DNA of 15,787 nt from Bordetella parapertussis (GTDB lineage: Bacteria; Pseudomonadota; Gammaproteobacteria; Burkholderiales; SG8-41). This document shows, piece after piece, positions 1-6,709 of this stretch. The notes below the pieces were generated by a model that was not told the origin of the DNA, did not search any database, and worked only from the letters and a program-made list of their open reading frames with translations. How positions within the stretch are numbered: position 1 is the stretch's first letter; each line of letters opens with the position of its first letter. A program made the position numbers and the translations under genes. The stretch spans positions 1 through 15,787 of the forward strand of contig CAMBCD010000026.1 of assembly GCA_945863085.1 (NCBI GenBank). The letters are read 5' to 3'.

Positions 1-338
1 TCGAGGATGTGCTGCAGGTCCGAAGGCTCAACCACGTAGGTCTGAGGCTCGGGATAAATTTCTTTTTCGTCGGGCACGAACACCACATCGACACCGGCAT
101 TACGCAACCTTTCGCAATCGGACTCGAGGGTGCGCGGGTAACGGTCAAAATCCTCGCGCGGCCCGAACTGCAGGCGGTTCACAAAAATACTGACTACGGT
201 GCAGGCAGCACGCGGCTTTGCGATGCGCATCAGCTCAATATGGCCTTCGTGCAGATTGCCCATGGTAGGCACAAACACGTTATCGGGCTCGCGGCGCAGG
301 CGTTCCCGCAATTCGGAAACTGAATGTATGACGTCCAT
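1..338 (-). CDS. panC: Pantothenate synthetase, N-terminal part (cut by window edge)
   Basis: PanC joins pantoate and beta-alanine using ATP to make pantothenate in the cytoplasm, the last step of vitamin B5 synthesis. About 112 codons are present, from the ATG at 338 to the left edge; family members are usually about 280 residues, so the C-terminal part lies outside. The N-terminus begins [14 protein letters not shown]. It is followed by the family signature [10 protein letters not shown], which holds the HxGH nucleotide-binding motif of this nucleotidyltransferase superfamily, and then by [19 protein letters not shown]. The usual FVNPxQF has R in place of P here. The gene lies downstream of panB on the same strand, 147 bases away, and that gap contains an inverted repeat. 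Identification is firm; the protein's completeness cannot be judged. Confidence 0.95.
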   Translation of the reverse strand, partial: MDVIHSVSELRERLRREPDNVFVPTMGNLHEGHIELMRIAKPRAACTVVSIFVNRLQFGPREDFDRYPRTLESDCERLRNAGVDVVFVPDEKEIYPEPQTYVVEPSDLQHIL

Positions 339-347
339 GGTTTAGAC

Positions 348-487
348 AGGATTGAGGAGTGAGGATTGCGGAGTGCGCGCTGCGCTGGGGCCAAGGATGC
401 GTATTGTAGATGGAGTGCCAGTACAGTGCCTGCCGGCCCCGGGTTTATCCCTCAATCCACAATCCACAATCCTCACTCCTCCATCCT
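348..487. repeat. Imperfect inverted repeat in the panB-panC gap
   Basis: The left arm (348-375) and the right arm (460-487) are reverse complements at 25 of 28 positions, separated by 84 bases. The arms are built from short purine-rich words such as GAGGAGTGAGGATTG, and the right arm continues the pattern with a repeated ATCCACA word at about 455-468. The right arm reaches into the TAG stop codon of panB (486-488). No open reading frame of note lies inside. It could be a small non-autonomous mobile repeat or a large hairpin in the panB-panC transcript. The inverted repeat itself is seen directly; its role is unknown. Confidence 0.8.
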
Positions 488-1280
488 AAAAAGAATGCTC
501 TTTGCCGGGAAAGCGGCCTTCGCGCACTTCCTTGACGTACAGCGCCACGGCGTCCTGGATCGAACCCGCCGCGGCCTTCATGAAATTCTTGACGAATTTG
601 GCCTTTTTGCCGGGATAAACATCGAGCATGTCGTGCAGCACCAGCACCTGGCCGTGGCAATCCGCACCGGCGCCGATGCCGATGGTCGGCACTTTCGCCG
701 CCGCGGTGATCTGGCTGGCCAGCGCCGCGGGTATCGCCTCGAGCACGATCATGCCGGCGCCCGCCTGTTCAAGGATGCGTGCGTCATCGAGCATGCGCTG
801 CGCGTCATCCTCGGCCTTACCCTGCACGCGGTAACCGCCGAGCTGATGCACCGACTGCGGCGTCAGCCCGAGGTGGCCGCAGACCGGAATGCCGCGTTCG
901 GTCAGGAAGGAAATGGTTTCCAGCATCGGCCGCCCACCTTCGATTTTCACCATGTGCGCACCGGCCGCCATGATTTCGGCGGCGTTGCGGAAGGCATCCT
1001 GCGGGCTGACCTGGAAGGTGCCGAAGGGCATGTCACCGATAATAAAAGCGGTTTTCGTTCCACGAGCCACGCATTGCGTGTGATAGACCATGTCGCGCAG
1101 CGACACCGGCAGCGTCGATTCATGGCCCTGCAGCACGTTGCCCAGCGAATCGCCGATCAGCAGCGTGTCGAGCCCGATGCCGTCCAGCAGCGTCGCAAAA
1201 CTCGCGTCGTAACAGGTCAGCATGGTGATCTTCTCGCCGTCCCGCATCATCTTGTGCAGCGTGCTCAGCGTGATACGCAT
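486..1280 (-). CDS. panB: 3-methyl-2-oxobutanoate hydroxymethyltransferase
   Basis: PanB transfers a hydroxymethyl group from methylene-tetrahydrofolate to alpha-ketoisovalerate, giving ketopantoate, the first committed step of pantothenate synthesis. The protein has 264 residues, the same length as the E. coli enzyme. Visible signatures are LTCYDASFA, the metal-ligand region LIGDSLGN (Asp44), IGDMPFG with the second acidic ligand, [15 protein letters not shown], the catalytic glutamate in VLEAIP, and IGIGAG. I chose the ATG at 1280 because GAGGG lies about 7 bases upstream and [11 protein letters not shown] is a typical N-terminus. A TTG at 1313 would add 11 unlikely residues. The gene starts 29 bases after the kinase stop, so it is probably in the pcnB-folK-kinase-panB-panC operon. 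The closeness of folK fits the folate cofactor. Confidence 0.97.
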   Translation of the reverse strand: MRITLSTLHKMMRDGEKITMLTCYDASFATLLDGIGLDTLLIGDSLGNVLQGHESTLPVSLRDMVYHTQCVARGTKTAFIIGDMPFGTFQVSPQDAFRNAAEIMAAGAHMVKIEGGRPMLETISFLTERGIPVCGHLGLTPQSVHQLGGYRVQGKAEDDAQRMLDDARILEQAGAGMIVLEAIPAALASQITAAAKVPTIGIGAGADCHGQVLVLHDMLDVYPGKKAKFVKNFMKAAAGSIQDAVALYVKEVREGRFPGKEHSF

Positions 1281-1309
1281 GGTATTTCCCTCAATTCCCT
1301 TGATTACCT

Positions 1310-1954
1310 TCAACCACCCAGGCTGAAAAACTCGCGCGGACCGCGCATGGCGTTGACCCGCTGCAACAATAAATCAAAATCAGCCGCAGAATCAACGAAG
1401 TTCAGATTCTCCGAATTCACGATCAGCAGCGGCGCCGCATTGTAATGGTGGAAAAACCGCGCATAGGCATCGGCCAGCCGCAGCAGGTATTCGTCGGGGA
1501 TGGTCTTTTCGTAAGTAGTTGCGCGCTTGCGCACCCGCTCCACCAGCGTTTCAGCACCCGCCTGCAGATACACCACCAGGTCCGGCTGCGGCGCCTGCGG
1601 CTTCAAGTGGTCGTAGATCTGCCGGTACAGGGCGAGTTCATGGTCGTTGAGCGTCAGCTGCGCGAACAGCGGGTCTTTTTCCAGCATGAAATCGGCGACG
1701 GTGACGCTGCGAAACAGGTCCGACTGCACCAGGTCCCGCACCTGATTCAGTCGCTGGAACAGAAAAAACAACTGCGCCGGCAGCGCATGGCGTGCGGCAT
1801 CCCGGTAAAAGCCGGGCAGGAAAGGATTGGCATCCGGGTCCTCGAACAGCGTGGCCGCACCGAGATGTGTAGCCAAGCGTCGCGCCAGCGTGGTTTTGCC
1901 CGAGCCGATCGGGCCTTCGACCACGATATACCTATACTTTGCGGCGAGGGTCAT
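1310..1954 (-). CDS. Deoxynucleoside kinase family protein
   Basis: This is a P-loop kinase of the deoxynucleoside kinase (dNK, deoxyadenosine/deoxyguanosine kinase-like) family, which phosphorylates deoxynucleosides in salvage. The 214-residue protein has a Walker A motif GPIGSGKTT at about residues 14-22, then [21 protein letters not shown]. Next come [14 protein letters not shown], the lid-like region [15 protein letters not shown] and a C-terminal helix. Substrate preference cannot be read from the sequence. It sits between folK and panB, the usual betaproteobacterial order. The start is ambiguous. ATG 1954 reads [10 protein letters not shown] and overlaps the stop of an upstream 11-codon frame. 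ATG 1969 would add five residues (MGTSG) but lacks a ribosome site. A 19-bp direct repeat surrounds this start and has displaced the ATG that overlaps the folK stop out of frame. Confidence 0.9.
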   Translation of the reverse strand: MTLAAKYRYIVVEGPIGSGKTTLARRLATHLGAATLFEDPDANPFLPGFYRDAARHALPAQLFFLFQRLNQVRDLVQSDLFRSVTVADFMLEKDPLFAQLTLNDHELALYRQIYDHLKPQAPQPDLVVYLQAGAETLVERVRKRATTYEKTIPDEYLLRLADAYARFFHHYNAAPLLIVNSENLNFVDSAADFDLLLQRVNAMRGPREFFSLGG

Positions 1955-1988
1955 GCCGCTCGTTCCCATTTTGCGGCGAGGGTCATGC
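1938..1988. repeat. 19-bp direct repeat, 32-bp offset, at the folK/kinase junction
   Basis: Positions 1938-1956 and 1970-1988 are identical on the plus strand (TTTGCGGCGAGGGTCATGC), with 13 unrelated bases between them. One copy covers the folK stop codon and the other covers the kinase start codon. The arrangement fits a small local duplication with filler sequence. Because 32 is not a multiple of three, it changed the reading frame between the two starts. Confidence 0.95.
1951..1986 (-). CDS. Possible 11-codon coupling minicistron between folK and the kinase
   Basis: An ATG at 1986 overlaps the folK stop codon (ATGA). It opens a frame reading [11 protein letters not shown] and then TGA. 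That TGA overlaps the ATG of the kinase at 1954, again as ATGA. The first five residues and the following lysine repeat the kinase N-terminus MTLAAK, because the DNA is a direct repeat. This looks like the former kinase start, now shifted out of frame by 32 bases. It may act only as a stepping stone for translational coupling. Seen in sequence; expression is inferred. Confidence 0.3.
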   Translation of the reverse strand: MTLAAKWERAA

Positions 1989-2486
1989 AGGGATTCGCTT
2001 TAGCTGTGCGACACTCGCCGCATCCACATGTTTGGCAAGATCGCTGACCTTGCCGTGACCGGGCACCATGATGTCCGGCGCGATTTCAGCCAGCGGTACC
2101 ATCACAAAAGCACGCTCCAGCATGCGCGCATGGGGAATCGTCAGCCCCGGCTCCTGCAGTACCACATCGCCGTAAAGCACGATGTCGAGGTCCAGCTTAC
2201 GCGGCGCATTGGGAAACTCACGGACGCGGCCATGCGCGCGTTCGATGGCCAGCAGCGCGTCGAGCAGGGCATGCGGCGCCAGCGTGGTTTCGATGATGGC
2301 CACCGCATTGATGAAATCCGGCTGGTCAGCGTAACCGACCGGTGCGCTGCGGTACAGTGAAGAACGGGCGAGAAGCCTGGTGCCGGGCAAGGCGGCCAGC
2401 GCTGAAAACCCGGCTTCGATCTGGCGCAGCGGTTCGCCGATGTTCGCGCCCAGCGCAACACAGGCCTTATGCGTTGGCGCCGCCAC
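1983..2486 (-). CDS. folK: Hydroxymethyldihydropterin pyrophosphokinase
   Basis: FolK (HPPK) transfers pyrophosphate from ATP to 6-hydroxymethyl-7,8-dihydropterin in folate synthesis. The 167-residue protein is close to the usual length of about 160. Signatures are ALGANIGEPLRQI near the N-terminus, SSLYRSAPVGYADQPDFINAV, and the metal-binding PRKLDLDIVLYGD at about residues 95-107 with Asp99 and Asp101, followed by IPHARMLERAFVM. I chose the GTG at 2486, five bases after the pcnB stop, because it leaves about ten residues before the conserved ALGAN; the ribosome site there is weak. The longer open frame back to 2627 lies inside pcnB and is not needed. The stop TGA is overlapped by an ATG belonging to the repeat before the kinase. 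Confidence 0.93.
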   Translation of the reverse strand: MAAPTHKACVALGANIGEPLRQIEAGFSALAALPGTRLLARSSLYRSAPVGYADQPDFINAVAIIETTLAPHALLDALLAIERAHGRVREFPNAPRKLDLDIVLYGDVVLQEPGLTIPHARMLERAFVMVPLAEIAPDIMVPGHGKVSDLAKHVDAASVAQLKRIPA

Positions 2487-2491
2487 CCGCG

Positions 2492-3838
2492 TCAGTCCGC
2501 GGCCGGGGCCGACGGAGCGCCGGACTTGCGCTTGCGGCGCTTGCGGCGTTTTTTTGCCGGCCCGGTATCCGCCACCAGCATCGACTCGCGGGTATCGGTA
2601 TCGGCGTCCTGAAATTTTGTCCACCATTCCCCGATGGATATATCCAGCTCACCGCTCTCGCAGCGCAACAGCAGAAAATCGTAGGCGGCGCGGAAGCGCG
2701 GATGTTCAAGCAGACGGAACGGACGCTGCCCGGCGCGCTGCTCGAAGCGCGGCTGCAGTGACCACAAGTCCTTCATGTCCGAAGTAAAACGGCGCGGGAT
2801 CGCCAGTTGTTCGGTCTGCGTGGTGATGACCTGGTCCATCGCTTCATACAGCGCCGGCACCGGCGGCACGCCGCGAGCCGCGATTTTTTTCCAGGCCGCC
2901 AGCACTTCGTGCCAGGTCAGCGCGGCAAACAGGAAGGCCGGTGATATCGTCTTGCCGGCGCGGATGCGTTCATCGGTATTTTTCAGCGCCAGCATCACAA
3001 AACGCTCGCCCAGCGGCTGCTCGAGGATCACGTCGAGCAGCGGCAACATGCCGTGATGCAGGCCTTCCCTGCGCAGGCGCTTTACGCATTCGGCGGCATG
3101 TCCCGACAGCAGCAGCTTGAGCATTTCGTCGAACAGGCGCGCTGCCGGCACATTGGCCAGCAAGGTGGCCTGGGCCTTGATCGGTTTGCGCGTGGCGGCG
3201 TCGATTTCAAGGCCGCAGGACGCGGCGAAACGCACGGCGCGCAGCATGCGCACCGGATCCTCGCGGTAACGTTGTGCCGGTTCGCCGATCATGCGCAGTC
3301 GCTTGCGTTTCAGGTCGGCAACACCGCCGTGGTAATCCCAGACCTGCTCACGCGCCGGATCGTAGAACAATGCATTGATGGTGAAGTCGCGGCGCGTCGC
3401 ATCCTGCGCCTGGTCACCCCAGACATTGTCCCGCAGCAGGCGGCCATGCTCATCCTCGACGCTGGTACCGGCACTGGCATCAACCGCGGGACCACGGAAC
3501 GTCGACACCTCGACCATGTCGCGGCCGCACAGTACGTGGACGATTTTGAAACGCCGGCCGATCACCCGTGAACGCCGGAAAATGCCGCGCACTTCTTCGG
3601 GCGTGGCGTTGGTGGCGACGTCAAAATCCTTGGGATCGCGGCCGAGAATCAGGTCGCGCACCGCGCCACCGACGACAAATGCGGCGTAACCCGCTTCCTG
3701 CAGCGCATCGCAGGTGCGCAGCGCGCAACTGCCGATGCGGTCACGGGTGATGCCGTGCTCGCTCACCGCGATGATGCGCGGTTTGGCGGATTTGAACATG
3801 CGGCCCGAAAACACGCGGCCGAGCAGCTTGGTGATCAT
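2492..3838 (-). CDS. pcnB: Poly(A) polymerase I
   Basis: PcnB adds 3' poly(A) tails to RNA and so promotes RNA decay; in E. coli it also controls ColE1-type plasmid copy number. The 448-residue protein is a class II nucleotidyltransferase. Residues 53-75 hold FVVGGAVRDLILG and DFDVATNATP with the catalytic acids Asp71 and Asp73, followed by RRFKIVHVLCGRDMVEVSTFRG. Further on come DFTINALFYD, IGEPAQRYREDPVRMLRAVRFAA, and a C-terminal helical domain. The tail is strongly basic (KKRRKRRKRK) and typical of PcnB, separating it from CCA-adding enzymes. The start ATG 3838 gives MITKLLGRVF, which resembles known betaproteobacterial starts. ATG 3895 would add 19 residues and lies only about 20 bases after the predicted transcription start. 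Neither has a clear ribosome site. folK follows 5 bases downstream. Confidence 0.95.
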   Translation of the reverse strand: MITKLLGRVFSGRMFKSAKPRIIAVSEHGITRDRIGSCALRTCDALQEAGYAAFVVGGAVRDLILGRDPKDFDVATNATPEEVRGIFRRSRVIGRRFKIVHVLCGRDMVEVSTFRGPAVDASAGTSVEDEHGRLLRDNVWGDQAQDATRRDFTINALFYDPAREQVWDYHGGVADLKRKRLRMIGEPAQRYREDPVRMLRAVRFAASCGLEIDAATRKPIKAQATLLANVPAARLFDEMLKLLLSGHAAECVKRLRREGLHHGMLPLLDVILEQPLGERFVMLALKNTDERIRAGKTISPAFLFAALTWHEVLAAWKKIAARGVPPVPALYEAMDQVITTQTEQLAIPRRFTSDMKDLWSLQPRFEQRAGQRPFRLLEHPRFRAAYDFLLLRCESGELDISIGEWWTKFQDADTDTRESMLVADTGPAKKRRKRRKRKSGAPSAPAAD

Positions 3839-3921
3839 GCGGAAATATCGTTCAGCGCATTCAGGGAGGACCGGCAAAAACAACAGGCAATCCATGCGCC
3901 GCAGCAGAGGAAAACGGCGCG

Positions 3922-3927
3922 ATTATA
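3922..3927 (-). promoter_or_regulatory. Predicted -10 box of the pcnB operon
   Basis: On the minus strand the sequence reads TGTATAATCGCGCC, containing a perfect TATAAT followed by a GC-rich discriminator. No good -35 box is found 16-18 bases upstream, where the sequence is G-rich. The position would start the transcript near 3915. A very similar box precedes rpmB. Seen in sequence; promoter activity is inferred. Confidence 0.6.
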
Positions 3928-3960
3928 CATGGCCCCACCGCAGCCACCCCCGTGTTCCGG

Positions 3961-4021
3961 GCTGCAGAGTCGAGGCTGCTCAACGCAGGCTGCTCAGTTC
4001 AGACTGCTCATTTCAGACTGA
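3961..4021. repeat. Short degenerate tandem repeat, CTGCTCA core
   Basis: The plus strand carries three copies of CTGCTCA, and each is preceded by a G or A in the form (g/a)(g/a)CTGCTCA. They lie at roughly 13-16 base intervals, and a fourth, broken copy (AGACTG) leads into the stop codon of the HAD gene at 4008. The array lies upstream of pcnB, just after the end of the HAD reading frame. It may be slippage-derived. Function unknown. Confidence 0.5.
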
Positions 4022-4664
4022 TAATCGGCCAGCCACGCGCTTCAGCGTGCGCGCGCAACGCGGCATCGGGATCCACAGCCACCGGGTGGCCAACCTGCTC
4101 CAGCAAGGGCAGGTCGTTATGAGAATCACTATAAAACGTTGATTTTAAAACGTTTTTTAAGCTCTCGCCGCGCCCGGCCAGCCACGCTTCGAGGCGCTCG
4201 ACCTTGCCCTCGAGAAAACACGGCGTTCCGCTGACGCCGCCGGTGAATGCGCCATCGCGCACTTCGGGCTCGGTGGCAATCAGGTGTTCAATGCCGAATG
4301 CGCGTGCAATCGGCGCCGTGACGAAACTGTTGGTGGCGGTAATGATCACCCGCAGCTCGCCGCGATGTTTGTCGACCAGCGCCCGCGCCGAATCGCGGAT
4401 CATCGGCAGGATACGCTCCTTCATATATTCGCCATGCCAGGCATCCAGCACCGGGCGCGGATGGCGCGACAGCGGCTTCAGCTGGAAGTCGAGGAACTCG
4501 CGGATGTCCAGCGTACCCGCCTTGTACTGGTCGTAAAACGCCTGGTTGCGCGCTTCGTAGACTTCACGGTCGAGCACGCCGCGATCAATCAGGAACTGCG
4601 CCCATTCAAAATCGCTGTCGCCGGCGAGCAGCGTGTTGTCGAGGTCAAACAAGGCCAGGTTCAT
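4008..4664 (-). CDS. HAD-superfamily subfamily IB phosphatase (SerB-like)
   Basis: This 218-residue cytoplasmic phosphatase belongs to HAD class IB, the group of phosphoserine phosphatase. Motif I is LFDLDNTLL with the nucleophile Asp7 and acid Asp9. Motif II is the Thr/Ser in VIITATNSFV, motif III the lysine in EGKVERL, and motif IV YSDSHNDLPLL. The cap domain lies between motifs I and II (WAQFLIDRGVLDREVY onward). Betaproteobacteria commonly carry such a gene between hda and pcnB, and some relatives are annotated as histidinol-phosphatase or phosphoserine phosphatase. The substrate cannot be fixed from sequence, so no symbol is given. The ATG at 4664 is the natural start and lies 30 bases after hda, with a weak upstream purine stretch. 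Co-transcription with hda is likely. Confidence 0.88.
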   Translation of the reverse strand: MNLALFDLDNTLLAGDSDFEWAQFLIDRGVLDREVYEARNQAFYDQYKAGTLDIREFLDFQLKPLSRHPRPVLDAWHGEYMKERILPMIRDSARALVDKHRGELRVIITATNSFVTAPIARAFGIEHLIATEPEVRDGAFTGGVSGTPCFLEGKVERLEAWLAGRGESLKNVLKSTFYSDSHNDLPLLEQVGHPVAVDPDAALRAHAEARGWPIISLK

Positions 4665-4694
4665 TCTTGCGTTCCGTCAAAGTCCATCGTGATT

Positions 4695-5378
4695 TCAGTG
4701 TTTGCCCGGTACAGCCTGCAGCAGTTCACGCGCCAGCGGCACGGTGATTGCGCGTTTTTGTTCGAGTGACAGCCGGTCCAGCGTATCGACCAGCGCGCGC
4801 AGCGAACTCAGGTCGCGCGGCGCGCGCGCGAGCAGGTAGGCGGTCACCTCGTCCGGCAGTTCAAAACCGCGGGCCACCGCATAATCCTGCACCACCGCGC
4901 GACGGTCACCTTCGCTCAAGGCGCTCACTTCATACACCAGGCCCCAGGCCAGCCGCGTCAGCAGATCCGCACGCAGCGCAAGACGCGCCGGCGGTACATC
5001 GCCGACAACCAGCAGCAAGCCGGAAGAATCCCTCAAGTTATTGTATATATTGAATAATTCAATCTGCGCCGGCGGCGGCATGTGCTGCACATCATCGACG
5101 GCGATGGCATCCGTCGCCGCGACCGCCGCGGCCGCAGGCAACACATCGCGCGTACAGAAGTGCGCGATCCTGCCGGCGCCACGCCACTCGCGCAGCACTG
5201 CCTGCAACAGGTGCGTACGCCCGCTGCCACTGCCGCCCCACAGGTAGACAAAACGCTCCCCACCATCACCACGCGCCAATGCGCGCACCGCGGCAATGAC
5301 TTCAGCGTTGTCGCCGACGACAAAATTATCCAGCGTCGGCGCCGGTGGCGATGCCAGTTCCAGCGCGAGCTGTTTCAT
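4695..5378 (-). CDS. hda: DnaA regulatory inactivator Hda
   Basis: Hda is a DnaA-like AAA+ protein. Bound to the DNA-loaded sliding clamp, it stimulates hydrolysis of ATP by DnaA and so stops re-initiation of replication. The 227-residue protein has the AAA+ fold but no DNA-binding domain, matching the family length. The N-terminal MKQLALEL contains a QLxLxL-type clamp-binding motif. The P-loop GGSGSGRTHLL has Arg where DnaA has Lys, a substitution also found in E. coli Hda. The Walker B region is AIAVDDVQHM, and PRDLSSLRALVDTLDRLSL matches the lid domain. I chose ATG 5378 over ATG 5405 because GGAACGGGG lies just before it and the protein then starts at the clamp motif. It is divergent from purM. 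A promoter is visible at 5449-5477. Confidence 0.93.
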   Translation of the reverse strand: MKQLALELASPPAPTLDNFVVGDNAEVIAAVRALARGDGGERFVYLWGGSGSGRTHLLQAVLREWRGAGRIAHFCTRDVLPAAAAVAATDAIAVDDVQHMPPPAQIELFNIYNNLRDSSGLLLVVGDVPPARLALRADLLTRLAWGLVYEVSALSEGDRRAVVQDYAVARGFELPDEVTAYLLARAPRDLSSLRALVDTLDRLSLEQKRAITVPLARELLQAVPGKH

Positions 5379-5448
5379 CCCCGTTCCATGGCAGGTGCCG
5401 GCCATTGCCGGAAGTGCTGCAGTTTACGAACCTGGGTATGCATTTAAG

Positions 5449-5477
5449 ATAAAATCTGCATCTGTCTGAGGTGTCAA
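5449..5477 (-). promoter_or_regulatory. Predicted sigma-70 promoter of hda
   Basis: On the minus strand a perfect TTGACA (-35, plus-strand 5472-5477) is followed after exactly 17 bases by TTTTAT (-10, plus-strand 5449-5454), which matches 4 of 6 consensus positions. Transcription would start near 5441 and leave a leader of about 60 bases before the hda ATG. I saw no comparably good promoter for purM on the other strand. Confidence 0.65.
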
Positions 5478-5567
5478 TTTGACGCATTGATTACACATTA
5501 CTGCCGAGCGCGCATTTTAGCAGGGCACCGGATACCGGCCCCTGAAAACACCGCCCCTTATTTCGTT

Positions 5568-5620
5568 CCACTCTTTCGCCCCACTCATTCGCCTCATTTC
5601 CCTGTTCCATTTCCTGTCAG
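5568..5620 (+). repeat. Pyrimidine-rich purM leader with a 13-bp tandem repeat
   Basis: Positions 5568-5580 and 5581-5593 are adjacent copies of a 13-base unit (CCACTCWTTCGCC), identical at 12 of 13 positions. More C/T-rich sequence with TTCC words follows up to about 5617. The tract occupies most of the space before the purM ribosome site. It would give an unstructured pyrimidine-rich leader RNA. Function unknown. Confidence 0.6.
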
Positions 5621-5634
5621 TCGCGAGGACCCAC

Positions 5635-6684
5635 TTGAAACGCAAATCCCCATCACGCAAGGCACTGACTTACCGCGACGCCGGTGTCGACATCGACGCC
5701 GGCGACGCGCTGGTCGATCGCATCAAGCCGCATGCAAAACGCACATTGCGTCCCGGCGTGATGGCCGGCATCGGCGGCTTCGGCGCATTGTTCGCCGTGC
5801 CGCGCGGGTACCGCGAACCGGTGCTGGTATCGGGCACCGACGGCGTCGGCACCAAGCTCAAGCTGGCATTCGAATGGCAGCGCCACGACACCATCGGCAT
5901 TGACCTCGTCGCGATGAGCGTCAATGACATCCTGACCCTGGGCGCCGAGCCGCTGTTTTTCCTCGATTATTACGCCTGCGGCAAACTCGACGTCGATTCC
6001 GCCACCGACGTGGTCAAGGGCATCGCCGCCGGCTGCGAAATGGCCGGCTGCGCACTGATCGGCGGCGAAACCGCGGAAATGCCCGGCATGTACCCGCCGG
6101 GCGAATACGACCTGGCCGGTTTCGCCGTCGGCGTGGTCGAGAAAAAACGCATCATCAACGGCCGCAGCATCCGCCCCGGCGACGTGATCCTCGGCCTCGG
6201 CAGCAACGGCGCGCATTCCAATGGTTATTCGCTGATCCGCAAGATCATCGCGCAGCGCGGCGTCAAACTGTCGGCAAAAGTCGGCGGCCGCGCGTTAAAG
6301 GATCTGATCCTGGCGCCGACGCGCATTTATGTGAAGCCTCTGCTGAAACTGATGAAACAATTGCCGGTCAAAGGATTGGCACACATCACCGGCGGCGGAC
6401 TGCTCGACAACGTGCCGCGCGTGCTCGGCGACAGGCTGACCGCCGAGATCAGCGGTGATGCCTGGCCGCAGCCGCCGCTGTTCCGCTGGCTGCAGGAGCA
6501 AGGCAATGTCGCCGATGACGAAATGCACCGCGTGTTCAACTGCGGCATCGGCATGGTGGTGGTGGTGGCCGAGAAGGATGCCGCCCGCGCGCAGGCGCTG
6601 CTCAAACGCGCCGGTGAACGGGTCTGGCGCATCGGCACTGTGCGCCGCCGCCGCGGCAGTGAAGCACAAACCGTTGTCATATAG
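5635..6684 (+). CDS. purM: Phosphoribosylformylglycinamidine cyclo-ligase (AIR synthetase)
   Basis: PurM closes the imidazole ring of FGAM using ATP, giving AIR, the fifth step of IMP synthesis. The 349-residue protein is near the usual length of about 345. Signatures are [22 protein letters not shown] at the N-terminus, the glycine-rich [14 protein letters not shown], the ATP-binding [14 protein letters not shown] at about residues 66-78, then [50 protein letters not shown] and [13 protein letters not shown]. The start is TTG at 5635, supported by GAGGA about 5 bases upstream and by the absence of any ATG or GTG that would keep the conserved N-terminus. purN follows 25 bases downstream in the same operon. 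The leader is pyrimidine-rich and contains a 13-bp tandem repeat; no purine riboswitch was recognised. Confidence 0.97.
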   Translation: MKRKSPSRKALTYRDAGVDIDAGDALVDRIKPHAKRTLRPGVMAGIGGFGALFAVPRGYREPVLVSGTDGVGTKLKLAFEWQRHDTIGIDLVAMSVNDILTLGAEPLFFLDYYACGKLDVDSATDVVKGIAAGCEMAGCALIGGETAEMPGMYPPGEYDLAGFAVGVVEKKRIINGRSIRPGDVILGLGSNGAHSNGYSLIRKIIAQRGVKLSAKVGGRALKDLILAPTRIYVKPLLKLMKQLPVKGLAHITGGGLLDNVPRVLGDRLTAEISGDAWPQPPLFRWLQEQGNVADDEMHRVFNCGIGMVVVVAEKDAARAQALLKRAGERVWRIGTVRRRRGSEAQTVVI

Positions 6685-6709
6685 ATTTAAAACCTGAAAA
6701 GGACTGGCC

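Noticed and set aside
1281..1313. TTG start for panB at 1313
   Set aside because: It would overlap the kinase stop and add 11 non-conserved residues; the ATG at 1280 has a better ribosome site and yields the standard length.
366..1445. A 359-codon plus-strand open frame
   Set aside because: It runs antisense through panB and into the kinase. Its product is rich in His, Arg and Gln with no family signature, which is typical of a shadow frame opposite a GC-rich gene.
4695..5378. Arg in the Hda P-loop read as a damaged ATPase motif
   Set aside because: Hda proteins, including that of E. coli, normally have Arg at this place, so it is a family trait.
5479..5520. purM promoter built on TTGACG at 5479
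   Set aside because: No acceptable -10 lies 16-18 bases downstream. The same region serves better as the hda promoter on the other strand.
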